From Streptomyces alboniger (GTDB lineage Bacteria > Actinomycetota > Actinomycetes > Streptomycetales > Streptomycetaceae): DNA of 64,000 nucleotides. Made by a program: the position numbers and the translations under genes. The notes under the pieces were generated by a model. It searched no databases. It was not told the DNA's origin and was given only the letters and a program-made list of their open reading frames with translations. Location of the stretch: assembly GCF_008704395.1 (NCBI RefSeq), contig NZ_CP023695.1, forward strand, positions 186,001 to 250,000, read 5' to 3'. Shown here in pieces: positions 34,845 through 43,196 of this stretch (its first letter is position 1; each line of letters opens with the position of its first letter).

Positions 34845-35804
34845 TCAGGCAGTGCGGCCGATCGCCCATTCGAGAACCGCCATGGCACCGGGGAGTTTCA
34901 TGGCCGCCTGCGTCCAGGCCAGGGACCGCGGGCCGTCGAGGACGCTGCCGGACACCTCGTCGCCCCGGTGGGCCGGCAGATCGTGCAGGAACGACGCCTG
35001 CGGGAAGCGGCGCATCAGCACGTCGTCGACATGGAAGGGCCGGAACGTCTCGCGCCAGTTCGGATCGGGTTTGCTGGTGCCGGTGGTCTGCCAGCGCGTG
35101 GTGTAGACGATGTCGGTGTCGGGCGGGGCCAGCGCCGGGTCATCGACCTGCTCGATGACCGCCCCGACCGTGGCGGCCCGCGCCGCCGCGGCCTTCAGCT
35201 CGCTCTCCCGCACTTCGTAACCGCGCGGCGTGGCACACACCAGGTGTGCGCCCGGCACCGTGGCCAGTGCGTGGGCCAGGGCCACGGCAGTGTTGTTGCC
35301 CTCTCCCACGTAGAGCACTTTCACGCCCGTGAGGTCACCGTGCGCGAGCAGGAGGGTCGCCAGGTCACAGAGTCCTTGGGTGGGGTGCTCCTGCGCGCTC
35401 ATGGCGTTGACGACGGGAATGCCGCCGTAGCGGGAGAGGTCCTTCATCTCCTCGACCGGGGCGGCCGTGCGGGCGACGAGCAGGTCGAGCATGGATCCCA
35501 GGACCCGGCCCGTGTCGTGCACCGACTCCCCGGTGTTCAGCTGAAGGTCGTGCGGGCCGTAGGCGATCGGTATCCCGCCGAGACGGATCGCGCCCACCGT
35601 GAAAGCCGTCCGCGTCCTGGTCGATGTCTTGGTGAACAGCACGCCGACCGCACTGCCGTGCAGGGGCCGCTCGTGCGCGCGCGGGTCGTGGAAGAGTTCC
35701 ACGGAGCGGGCCGTCAAGGACCCCACCTCCGCGTCCGTGAGCCCGGAAAGGGAGAACAGCCCCTGCTCCGTGCGGGGTTGGGGCGGTGCGTGATAGTCCT
35801 TCAT
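34845..35804 (-). CDS. Ornithine-carbamoyltransferase-like enzyme of the Dap cluster
   Basis: 319 residues, full family length. The carbamoyl-phosphate loop is TKTSTRTRTAF (residues 59-69, Ser61-Thr-Arg-Thr-Arg). QEHPTQGLCDLATLLL is the second phosphate motif and LYVGEGNNTAVALAHAL the amino-acid-side start. The usual HCLP near the C-terminus is replaced by HDLPAHRG, so the substrate pocket differs from that of true OTCases. In viomycin biosynthesis a homologue (VioL) carbamoylates diaminopropionate-type substrate; given SbnA/SbnB-like neighbours, the amine acceptor here is probably 2,3-diaminopropionate or its hydroxylamine. TGGAG stands before ATG 35804. Confidence 0.85.
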   Translation of the reverse strand: MKDYHAPPQPRTEQGLFSLSGLTDAEVGSLTARSVELFHDPRAHERPLHGSAVGVLFTKTSTRTRTAFTVGAIRLGGIPIAYGPHDLQLNTGESVHDTGRVLGSMLDLLVARTAAPVEEMKDLSRYGGIPVVNAMSAQEHPTQGLCDLATLLLAHGDLTGVKVLYVGEGNNTAVALAHALATVPGAHLVCATPRGYEVRESELKAAAARAATVGAVIEQVDDPALAPPDTDIVYTTRWQTTGTSKPDPNWRETFRPFHVDDVLMRRFPQASFLHDLPAHRGDEVSGSVLDGPRSLAWTQAAMKLPGAMAVLEWAIGRTA

Positions 35805-35853
35805 GCGTTCACTCCAGTCGCGGGGCGGATGCGCAGATTCGCCAGACGGATAC

Positions 35854-36894
35854 TCAGAACAGCGACAGCCTCTGTCCCAGACCCATGGCCTCGGCGACCC
35901 GTCGCACTTCGGCCAGCAGGCCCACGTCGAGCACGGCCATGCCGAAGGGGTTGCTGACGACGTGACTCGTCGACGGGCGTACCGCCGGCACGGCGCCCGT
36001 GAGCACCTGGCCCAGCGTGCCTTCCAAGGCCCGTCCCGCGCCTGGTGACGGGCTGCGCGAGGGCGGCAGGACGTCCCCCTCCCCCATGAGACGCCCCAGG
36101 ACCCGGCGTGGGTTCTCGGCCACGAGTGAGACATCGTCGACGTAGAGGGCCTGCGCGGTGGAAAAGGCATCGGGCAAGAGGTCGTCCAAGGAGACGTGGG
36201 CCACGAACGTGCCGGAGCCCAGCCAGCGCGCCGGGATGTAACCCTTGTCGGCCGTCGTGGTCGTCAGCAGCACCGGCGCGGCACGCACCGCCTCCTCGGT
36301 GTCCGCGTGCACCTGCACACGTATGCGCGGGTGATGTTCGTGCGCCCACCCGGCCAGGGCCCGGGCCCGTGTGCGATCCAGGTCGTGGAGATGTACCTCG
36401 GCGACCCTGGGGAAGGCCCCTGCCAGGAGGTCCAGGTGTGCCCGCGCCAGGGTCCCGCAGCCGATCACCGTCAGGGCGTCCCAGTCCGCCGGTCCCAGGT
36501 GACGCAGGCTCACCATGGTGTAGGCCGCGGTGCGCGCCGCGCTCAGCCAACCGGCCTCCGCCAGCACCGTGGGGCGCGCGGTCTCAGGGTCGAACAGCAT
36601 GCTGATCCCGGCCGCCCGTTCCCTTCCGTGCGCCGGATTGCTGGTCGCCGCGTTGATGAGTTTCACCCCGTATGCGGCGGGGTGGCCGTCCTGCGCGTCG
36701 ATCGATCCCAGCATGGCGAGCGACCGGCAGTACGCGCCCTCGGTGTTGGTCCAGGGCAGATACCCCTCCGAGGGCAGGTGGGTGCGGCCTTCGGCGTGCC
36801 GCCGCAGGACCTCCTCCGTCACGGCGCACAGGTCCACCCGCGCGGCACACGCCCGTACGGCATCCCGGTCGAGAAACAGGAGTTCTTCCGTCAT
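35854..36894 (-). CDS. SbnB-like ornithine cyclodeaminase-family dehydrogenase
   Basis: 346 residues. The NAD-binding core is WDALTVIGCGTLARAHLDLL. Other family motifs are EGRTHLPSEGYLPWTNTEGA, YGVKLINAATSNPAHG, AEAGWLSAARTAAYTMVSLR and GYIPARWLGSGTFVAHVSLD. In staphyloferrin B biosynthesis SbnB oxidises N-(1-amino-1-carboxyl-2-ethyl)-glutamate to release L-2,3-diaminopropionate; VioK does the matching step in viomycin. The SbnA-like partner is two genes upstream. GGAGAAGG precedes ATG 36894. Confidence 0.88.
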   Translation of the reverse strand: MTEELLFLDRDAVRACAARVDLCAVTEEVLRRHAEGRTHLPSEGYLPWTNTEGAYCRSLAMLGSIDAQDGHPAAYGVKLINAATSNPAHGRERAAGISMLFDPETARPTVLAEAGWLSAARTAAYTMVSLRHLGPADWDALTVIGCGTLARAHLDLLAGAFPRVAEVHLHDLDRTRARALAGWAHEHHPRIRVQVHADTEEAVRAAPVLLTTTTADKGYIPARWLGSGTFVAHVSLDDLLPDAFSTAQALYVDDVSLVAENPRRVLGRLMGEGDVLPPSRSPSPGAGRALEGTLGQVLTGAVPAVRPSTSHVVSNPFGMAVLDVGLLAEVRRVAEAMGLGQRLSLF

Positions 36895-36964
36895 CGTCCT
36901 TCTCCTCACAGCACTGGCACGGGCGCGGGCGCGGGCAGGGGCAGGGGCACGCGCGAGGGTGATT

Positions 36965-37891
36965 TCAGTCCACAAGCCGTGCGGCGGCGAAGGCGTCCCT
37001 GGCGCCCGGTACGTCGAAGACCCCGTTGTCCTCGAAGAGCCGCAGACTGTGCCTGGCCGTGTCCCGAATGCCGGCGTCCACCCGGCCGTCCGGGTAGCTG
37101 TCGTACAGCACCTCCTGCGCCTGGGTGGCCGTGAGTCCCGCGGCCACGAGCGAACGGCGTAGCGGTTCGAGGTAGGGCAGCAGGCTGCGACGGATGAGTT
37201 CCGGCAGGCACCGCGCGGCGCGTAGACGTACCGAGGTGTCCTGCTGGGTCCACAGCTCTCCGAAGAAGCGCGAGAAGAACACGTGGTGCCTGCCCTCGTC
37301 CTTGGCATGGTCGCGCACGAGGTCGCGGACGAGACTCAGTACGCGGTCGTCCCGGGGGATGTCGTTCAGCAGCGCGGTGATCAGCGTCTCGAAGACGACG
37401 ACCTGCAACAGCTGGGCCAGGGCCTGCTCCCCGGGCATCAGCTGTTCACCTGCCGCGTCGAGTCGCCGCAGGAACGGCTCGAAGTCGTAGGGCAGCGGGG
37501 CGGTGCCGCAGGCGGTGGCGAACTGGTCCACCGCGTCCAGACTGCACAGGGAGTGGTACGCCTCGTCGCAGTAGATCCGGTATGCCTCCAGGCGTACGGA
37601 CCGTGCCGCGGCCACCCCGCTGCGTCCGCCGGCGATCTGATCGGTGGCACGGTTGACCACGCGCGTCTCGAAGTGGGCGGTGAATTCCAGGTATTGGAAG
37701 AGGTGCCGTGCCAGGAGCGCGTCCTTGCGGTGCTGCGGCAGCGCACCGACCAACGGATGGCTCCAGTACGGCACCAGATGGGGCGGGAAGAAGAGCCGCC
37801 CGCCGCGCAGCTCCTCCCGCAAGAGGCGCCGCGGCCCCGCCCGCACGCCGGACGACCCGTACCAGTCGTCTCCCAGTCCCGGCACGCTCAT
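36965..37891 (-). CDS. AurF-like diiron N-oxygenase
   Basis: 308 residues, all-helical. Diiron ligand-type motifs of the p-aminobenzoate N-oxygenase (AurF/CmlI) family are present: EFTAHFETRVVNRATDQI, YRIYCDEAYHSLCSLDAV (E-x-x-H), VVVFETLITALLNDIP and RDHAKDEGRHHVFFSRFF (E-x-x-H-H). The family oxidises amines to hydroxylamines, nitroso or nitro groups with oxygen. The ATG at 37891 overlaps the stop of the SbnA-like gene (ATGA). Next to diaminopropionate genes, the side-chain amine of that amino acid is the likely substrate; this is inferred. Confidence 0.87.
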   Translation of the reverse strand: MSVPGLGDDWYGSSGVRAGPRRLLREELRGGRLFFPPHLVPYWSHPLVGALPQHRKDALLARHLFQYLEFTAHFETRVVNRATDQIAGGRSGVAAARSVRLEAYRIYCDEAYHSLCSLDAVDQFATACGTAPLPYDFEPFLRRLDAAGEQLMPGEQALAQLLQVVVFETLITALLNDIPRDDRVLSLVRDLVRDHAKDEGRHHVFFSRFFGELWTQQDTSVRLRAARCLPELIRRSLLPYLEPLRRSLVAAGLTATQAQEVLYDSYPDGRVDAGIRDTARHSLRLFEDNGVFDVPGARDAFAAARLVD

Positions 37892-38919
37892 CGGTTCCGC
37901 ACCTCCACCCCGGCCGGCGGGCAGCTCACTTCCAGGACTTCGGCTCCCTCGCACGGACCGGGCCCCGTGAGGCCCTGCTGTCCGCGCCAGCGCGGGTCGT
38001 AGACCGTGCCCTGGTACCGGTTCGCGCCGTCGGGGCACAAGCAGGCGACCGTCTCGCGGGCCGGCACGGCACGGAAGAGCCTCATGGCCGCGGCGATGGC
38101 GGCACCGGAGCTGGCGCCCACGCCGAGACCGGTGGCCTCCCGCAACCAGAGACAGGCGTGGACGGCGTCCGACGCGGAGACCCGCAGGGCGGGCCGGTGG
38201 CCGTGCGGCAGGAACCGCGAGGGCCGGCCCGCCCCGATGCCGGGCAGGATACGTTCGCTGCCCGCACCGCCGAGAGCCGCGGATCCCACCACGTCCACGG
38301 CGGCCAGTTCCCAGTCCGGCCGCACCGACCGGACGAAGTCCCGGAACCCGGCGAGCGTCCCGCCCGTGGACACCGCCACGACCACGCTCATCGCGCGCCG
38401 CGACGTCTGTCGCCACAGCTCGGGGGCCGTCGTCTCCCGGTGCACCCGCGGACTTGCCGGGTTGCGGTACTGGTCGGGCCAGACCAGCCTCGGCTCCGCG
38501 AGCAACCGCCGCTCGACGTACGAAAGCTGGCTCAGCAAGTAGCCGCCCGCTCCGTCCGGCTCATCGATCATCACCACATCGGCGCCGTGAGCCCGGACGG
38601 CATCGACGAGCACGGCGCTGCTGCGGACGTCCATGACCGCGGTGAAGGGCACGTGGTGCGACGCGGCGACAGCGGCCAGCGCCACCCCGAGGTTGCCGGA
38701 CGTCGACTCGATGAGACCCACTTCCGGGGTCACCCGGTCGGCGACGTCCGCCCACAGCGCCTGCGCGGTCCGGCCCTTCACCGAGCCGTGCGCGCCCTGT
38801 GCCTCCAGCTTCAGCAACAGTGTCCGCGGCCGCCCGTCGACGAGTAGCCCTATCGACGCCAACGGGGTGACCGTCAGGGCGGTCGGTGGCCGGGGCGTTC
38901 GCTCTCGGTCCGGCTCCAC
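37888..38919 (-). CDS. SbnA-like PLP-dependent beta-replacement synthase
   Basis: 343 residues of the cysteine synthase fold. LLKLEAQGAHGSVKGRTAQA holds the PLP Lys (SVKGR, in place of SVKDR). VGLIESTSGNLGVALAAVAA is the Asn/substrate loop, MSVVVAVSTGGTLAGFRDFV the phosphate-binding loop, and GASSGAAIAAAM the terminal Ser region. SbnA condenses O-phosphoserine with glutamate to give the precursor of diaminopropionate, and VioB is its viomycin equivalent. The GTG at 38919 follows directly on the stop of the 56-residue peptide gene, so both share one transcript. Confidence 0.87.
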   Translation of the reverse strand: MEPDRERTPRPPTALTVTPLASIGLLVDGRPRTLLLKLEAQGAHGSVKGRTAQALWADVADRVTPEVGLIESTSGNLGVALAAVAASHHVPFTAVMDVRSSAVLVDAVRAHGADVVMIDEPDGAGGYLLSQLSYVERRLLAEPRLVWPDQYRNPASPRVHRETTAPELWRQTSRRAMSVVVAVSTGGTLAGFRDFVRSVRPDWELAAVDVVGSAALGGAGSERILPGIGAGRPSRFLPHGHRPALRVSASDAVHACLWLREATGLGVGASSGAAIAAAMRLFRAVPARETVACLCPDGANRYQGTVYDPRWRGQQGLTGPGPCEGAEVLEVSCPPAGVEVRNR

Positions 38920-39090
38920 TCAGGTGCCCACGTCGACGCAGAAACACCCCAAGAGCAGAGAGGAAGGTACGGGAGGAGCCGGCGCGAAGGACTCCGGGAC
39001 GCTCAATTCCAGTGAGCCCGATTCCAGAGCGCCCGATTCCAGAGCGGCCAACTCCAGTGCGACTACGGATCGTTCATTGATCGTAGGCAT
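38920..39090 (-). CDS. 56-residue Ser/Glu/Leu peptide, possible RiPP-type precursor
   Basis: Begins MPTINERSVVALELAALESG, has repeated ALESG/SLELS segments in an acidic helical N-terminal part, a Pro hinge (ESFAPAPPVP, about residues 33-42) and a C-terminus SSLLLGCFCVDVGT with Ser43, Ser44, Cys49 and Cys51. The acidic leader plus small Ser/Cys tail is what class III lantipeptide-like or other modified-peptide precursors look like. Its stop touches the GTG of the SbnA-like gene. No lantipeptide synthetase is in the window. The ribosome site before ATG 39090 is poor, so expression is not assured, and a carrier or leader role is equally possible. Confidence 0.45.
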   Translation of the reverse strand: MPTINERSVVALELAALESGALESGSLELSVPESFAPAPPVPSSLLLGCFCVDVGT

Positions 39091-39318
39091 GCGGTCATCG
39101 TTGGCCAGGGACACGGATAACGCAAGGGCGCCTTCTCCGAACCGTCCTCTCCACGCCTGACGCTCGCCGTTGCATCCCGTGTGATGTCGCAAACTGAGCC
39201 GCAGATCCGGCGTGACCGGAAACAGCCCGCCGGACATCACGACACGGCCATAGCGCGGACGCCACGCCCCTCCGTAGTGGATGATGCACGCTCACCGAAG
39301 CCGACTCCGAGGGACACC

Positions 39319-39801
39319 ATGCGCACCCGCACCACACTGCCCGCCGCCCTGCTCGCCTTCACAGTCCTCGTGCTCGGGTGTGACGACGGCGGCACCAAGG
39401 ACGACGGCACGAAGGAGGACGCCCCGAAGGCCGCAGCCCCCACCAGCGCGGCACCCCTCACGGCACGAGCCGCGGCCGCCGAGTTGGCTGACGCCATCGG
39501 CGTCAAGACCCTCGGCAACCCGACGAACAACACCGGCTCCTGCTCGAACCAATCCGCCGGTGCCGGTCGCAAAACCGACGTGCGTGACTGCTCGCAGCTC
39601 ATCACCACCGACACCGTCAGCATCTACGAGTTCCCGACGGCCGAGGTCGCGGATCAGTGGACCAAGCGCAGGAAGTTCGACAGGACTTGGCGACAGGTCG
39701 ACCGCTTCGCCCTCTCCTGGTCCGCCCGAGACCAGGCGCTCACGTCCAAGGAGCGCCGCTCCGAACTGGAGACCGCGCTCCGGAAGCTCATCAAGTCGTA
39801 A
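39319..39801 (+). CDS. Secreted lipoprotein, unknown function
   Basis: 160 residues. The lipobox is LLAFTVLVLGCDDG (Cys near residue 20), followed by a charged, Ala/Thr-rich linker (KDDGTKEDAPKAAAPTSAAP) and a small domain with NTGSCSNQSAGAGRKTDVRDC and VSIYEFPTAEVADQWTKR. It should sit on the outer face of the membrane. GGGA stands before ATG 39319. It runs opposite to the diaminopropionate cluster and the exporter on either side, so it may not belong to either. Confidence 0.8.
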   Translation: MRTRTTLPAALLAFTVLVLGCDDGGTKDDGTKEDAPKAAAPTSAAPLTARAAAAELADAIGVKTLGNPTNNTGSCSNQSAGAGRKTDVRDCSQLITTDTVSIYEFPTAEVADQWTKRRKFDRTWRQVDRFALSWSARDQALTSKERRSELETALRKLIKS

Positions 39802-39902
39802 AGCGCATACCTGCGAAGCCCTCCTCTCCACCACAGGCATGGGCCAGGAGGGCGCACGGCACACGGCCGAGAGCGGGGACGGGACGGACCGTAGGCGCGC
39901 CG

Positions 39903-41117
39903 TCACGTCCGGGTGAAGACCCGCCCGCCGAGCAGCACCGCGCAGGCCCCGACGGTCAGCAGCCCCCCGGCGAGGAATGCGCCCCGCACGCCGACGAGCG
40001 GAAGCAGCAGTCCCCCGAGCGCGGCGCCTGCCGCGATACCGGCGTTGTAGGCACCGGAGTTGGCCGCGAAGGCGAGGTCTGTGCGGCCCGGGGCGCAGTG
40101 CAGCATGGCGTTCTGAGTGGTCATGAACACCGGACCGAGTGCGCCGCCCATCAGGATCAGGAACACCACAGCCGCGGCCGGTTCGGCGCCGGCCGCGTAC
40201 AGGCCGAGCATGCCCACTGCCTGGGTGATGACGGCCGTCGTCAGAGCGGACTGCGGAAAGCGGTCCAGTACCCCTCCGGTGATGCTCACCCCGGCCAGGC
40301 ACGCGACACCCAGAGCCACGAGCAGGGCATTGACGCTGGCCGGCGAGAATCCGCTCACGTCGCCCAGGAACTTCACGATGTACGTGTAACCCGTGAATGC
40401 CCCGGTGGCGGACAGGGCACCGGCCGCGAGCACCGTCCAGAACCGGCGGGCGTCGGGGCTGGTTCCGTAGGCGGCAGGCTCTTCCTCCGGAGGCGAGGTC
40501 GGCAGCAGAACGGCGATCGTCACCAGGGATGCGAGCCCCAGGGCCGCGAGCAGAGCGACCGGTACCTGCCAGTCGCTCCGCCGGCCCAGCCAGGTCCCGG
40601 CGGGAACACCGAGCACGAGGGCGAGCGAACCGGCGACGGACAGTGCCCCGACCACACGCCCCCGGATCTCGGGCGCGAACAGGCCCACCGCGACCGGCCC
40701 CATGACAGCCCAGAACAGCGCCTGAGCGAGCGCGGTCAGCAGCCGTGCCGCGAGAAGCAGCCAGTAGGAAGGAGCCAGCGCTGCCACCACACTGGAGATG
40801 ACGAACGCCGCCAGCAACGCGGTGAGCACGTGCCGTCGGGGCACCGCCCGAGTGGCGTGGGCCAGCGGCACGGACGCGACGGCCACCGTCACGGCGTACC
40901 CGGTGACCAGGAGACCGACCGACGGCACGGACACCCGAAGGCTTTCCGCGATGAGATCCAGGAGGCCGATCGGCAGGTTCTCCGCGGTGTTGAACGTGAA
41001 GGCTGCCAGCATCAGGGCGGCGAGCACCACCAGTCCGCGCCATGGAACCGGTCGCCCGGTGACCCAAGGGCTGCTTGCCGGCCTCGCGCGTTGGTTCTGT
41101 TCCGTGGCCGCGTCCAT
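39903..41117 (-). CDS. MFS drug/sugar efflux transporter (DHA1-type)
   Basis: 404 residues, 12 membrane spans by eye. Family motifs: AAFTFNTAENLPIGLLDLIA, the motif-A-like loop HATRAVPRRHVLTALLAAFV, and GPVFMTTQNAMLHCAPGRTD. Same subgroup as arabinose/chloramphenicol-type exporters. It lies on the same strand as the diaminopropionate cluster and upstream of it, with the opposite-strand lipoprotein in between, so it is a candidate exporter of the product, but a separate transcript. ATG 41117 has GGGGT upstream. Confidence 0.88.
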   Translation of the reverse strand: MDAATEQNQRARPASSPWVTGRPVPWRGLVVLAALMLAAFTFNTAENLPIGLLDLIAESLRVSVPSVGLLVTGYAVTVAVASVPLAHATRAVPRRHVLTALLAAFVISSVVAALAPSYWLLLAARLLTALAQALFWAVMGPVAVGLFAPEIRGRVVGALSVAGSLALVLGVPAGTWLGRRSDWQVPVALLAALGLASLVTIAVLLPTSPPEEEPAAYGTSPDARRFWTVLAAGALSATGAFTGYTYIVKFLGDVSGFSPASVNALLVALGVACLAGVSITGGVLDRFPQSALTTAVITQAVGMLGLYAAGAEPAAAVVFLILMGGALGPVFMTTQNAMLHCAPGRTDLAFAANSGAYNAGIAAGAALGGLLLPLVGVRGAFLAGGLLTVGACAVLLGGRVFTRT

Positions 41118-41179
41118 GGAGGTACCCCACTGGGTTCAACGGCCCCGGCGCAAGTCAATTCCCTGCCGTGGCGCCCTCG

Positions 41180-41320
41180 CTCCTGCACGGCACCAAGTCG
41201 GTGATGGAGGGGCAGTACTGCACCGACACGCTCGCAATCAACCCCGGCCTCAGCGAGGACAACATCTACGCGTTCAGTCGCTCGGGCAGGGTCAACATGC
41301 GTGTGGAGATCGACGGTGGC
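41180..41320 (+). pseudogene. Short coding-like remnant
   Basis: HGTKSVMEGQYCTDTLAINP and SEDNIYAFSRSGRVNMRVEI read as part of a protein, then the frame dissolves into Arg/Pro-rich text. There is no start or identifiable family. Confidence 0.22.
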
Positions 41321-41387
41321 GGTCACGGCCGCCGACGAACCCCCGGTTACCGGCCCCGAAGGCCGGCGCCGGGGCCGCTGCTCAGGG

Positions 41388-42125
41388 TCAGCGAGGAGTG
41401 AGGAGGCAGAATTCGTTACCCTCCGGGTCGGCCAGAACCGTCCAGGAGATCGCGGACTGGTCGATACCAGGATCGGTGGCGCCCATGGCGCGCAGCCGGG
41501 CCTCCTCTGCTGCCAGATCGCCATCACGGTAGGGAGCGACATCGAGGTGAACGCGGTTCCACACACTCTTGGTGTCGGGGGTGCGCACGAACTCCAAGTA
41601 CGGTCCGACGCCCTTGGCGGACCGCATGGTCGCGTGGTCGTCGGCGACCTCGTGGACCGTCCAGTCCATCGCCCGGCCCCAGAACTGGGCCATCCCTCGT
41701 GGGTCGGCGCAGTCGACCACCACCGCGGCGATCGGCCCGGTGTCCTGGTAGATCGGACGGGGCTCCAGGACGCAGAACTCGTTGCCCTCCGGGTCGGCCA
41801 GGACCGTCCAGGGGACGTCGCCCTGACCCACGTCGGCGAGCGTCGCGCCGAGTTCCTTCAGGCGCGCGACCAACTCCGCCTGATGCGCGGCCGAGGTGGT
41901 CGCCAGATCAAGGTGCACCCGGTTCTTCACCGTTTTGGGTTCCGGGCGGGCGATGATGTCGATGCAGACGGCCGTGGGGTCGGGGTAGGAGAAACCCACG
42001 GGTTCGAGGTTGGTGACACCGGGTCCCTCGCTGTCGACACCCCAACCGAGTGTCTCCGCCCAGAACCGGCCGAGCGCGGTGTCGTCATGGGCCTTCATGT
42101 TGATCTGCACCAGTCTTGTTGCCAT
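41388..42125 (-). CDS. Two-domain VOC (glyoxalase-like) protein
   Basis: 245 residues made of two vicinal-oxygen-chelate modules. The first starts MATRLVQINMKAHDDTALGR and ends TVLADPEGNEFCVLEPR; the second repeats AVVVDCADPRGMAQFWGRAM and ends TVLADPEGNEFCLLTPR. HLDLATT and HLDVAP supply one metal ligand each, NEFC a second. Such twin-domain proteins bind or detoxify small molecules and some confer antibiotic resistance (bleomycin-type sequestration); the ligand here is unknown. AGGA stands before ATG 42125. Confidence 0.9.
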   Translation of the reverse strand: MATRLVQINMKAHDDTALGRFWAETLGWGVDSEGPGVTNLEPVGFSYPDPTAVCIDIIARPEPKTVKNRVHLDLATTSAAHQAELVARLKELGATLADVGQGDVPWTVLADPEGNEFCVLEPRPIYQDTGPIAAVVVDCADPRGMAQFWGRAMDWTVHEVADDHATMRSAKGVGPYLEFVRTPDTKSVWNRVHLDVAPYRDGDLAAEEARLRAMGATDPGIDQSAISWTVLADPEGNEFCLLTPR

Positions 42126-42389
42126 GCCGCAGATCCTATGAGCTGATCGCCGCCCCAGACAGTCGTGATCAGAGACGTGTTTCGTCCCGGCACCGACCAT
42201 GGCCGCCGGACGCAGGTTTCCTCCTGACCAGCAGCGCCTTGAACCACGCCCCGGCTACCTGGAGGGAGTGCCCCGGTCGCCGTCGAGTCGCTGCACTGAT
42301 CTCGCAGGGCTCGCGCGGAACGCTTTTGCTCAGCAAGGTCTCTCACTACCTGTACGGCTGTACCCCTCTGAGAGGAGTTGTTCTGCATA

Positions 42390-43121
42390 ATGCGTCGCTT
42401 TCGTGTACTGCTGCTGACCGTCCTGGTGTTGGTCGCGGGCTCGGTGATGTCGTCCGCTCCGGCCTCCGCCGTCATCGGCGGGAAGAAGAGCACGTACGGC
42501 CCGTGGGCGGTACGCATGCTCGTTGACGGCAAACCGGCTTGCACCGGGACAGCGGTCGCGCGCCAGTGGATCCTCACCGCCTCGCACTGCTTCTACGAGC
42601 AGGCACGGCCGGTCGCCGACAGGCGGATCTCGTTCCGGGTGGGCCATCTCGACATGCGGAGGGGCACCACGGTCCGCCCCATACCCCGTAAGCGCGTGGG
42701 CAGCGCGCACGCCGACATGATGCTCGTCAAGGTCGCGCCGATGAATGTCCCCACGGCGCGCCTGGCCACGGTCGGCGTCCGCCGCGGCCAGGCCGTGCGG
42801 CAGTACGGGTGGGGTGCCACCTGCACCACGGACGAGAGCGCCTGCCAGTCTCCCGTCCTGAAGCAGTCGGACCTGAAGGTCGTACGGCCCAACGACCCGC
42901 TGTGCGCGGGTCACACCGCACCGGGGGGCCCCGACTTCTGCATGAAGAAGGTGTCCGGGATCCCCGCCGGGGGCGACTCCGGAGGCCCGGTGATGACCGT
43001 CGGCCCCCGTGGCACCGAAACCCTCATCGGCGTCTTCAACGGATCCGACCGGGAGAAGAGCGCGGAGGCCGGGGAGGTCTCCCAGCAACTCTCCTGGATC
43101 CGCTCGGTCATTCGGCGCTAG
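42390..43121 (+). CDS. Secreted trypsin-like serine protease (S1)
   Basis: 243 residues. Signal peptide MRRFRVLLLTVLVLVAGSVM through ASA, then VIGGKKSTYGPWAVRM, a chymotrypsin-like mature start. The triad is complete: His66 in LTASHC, Asp109 in AHADMMLVKV and Ser197 in AGGDSGGP. Four further Cys can form disulfides. The S1-pocket region (GPDFCMKKVSG) has no Asp at the position six before the active Ser, so trypsin-type basic specificity is doubtful. AGGAG lies 12 bases before ATG 42390. Confidence 0.92.
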   Translation: MRRFRVLLLTVLVLVAGSVMSSAPASAVIGGKKSTYGPWAVRMLVDGKPACTGTAVARQWILTASHCFYEQARPVADRRISFRVGHLDMRRGTTVRPIPRKRVGSAHADMMLVKVAPMNVPTARLATVGVRRGQAVRQYGWGATCTTDESACQSPVLKQSDLKVVRPNDPLCAGHTAPGGPDFCMKKVSGIPAGGDSGGPVMTVGPRGTETLIGVFNGSDREKSAEAGEVSQQLSWIRSVIRR

Positions 43122-43135
43122 CGCCGGCACAGCAC

Positions 43136-43162
43136 GCGGCGCCGGTATGGCACCGGCGCCGC
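43136..43162 (+). terminator. Terminator after the S1 protease gene
   Basis: GCGGCGCCGGT, five-base loop ATGGC, ACCGGCGCCGC: a perfect 11-bp stem 15 bases after the stop. Confidence 0.7.
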
Positions 43163-43196
43163 GTCATCGAGGCCGACGTCGTACGCGAGTGGCTGA

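Noticed and set aside
34845..35804. Catabolic or arginine-pathway argF
   Set aside because: The HDLPAHRG end and the SbnA/SbnB/AurF neighbours point to a dedicated biosynthetic carbamoyltransferase.
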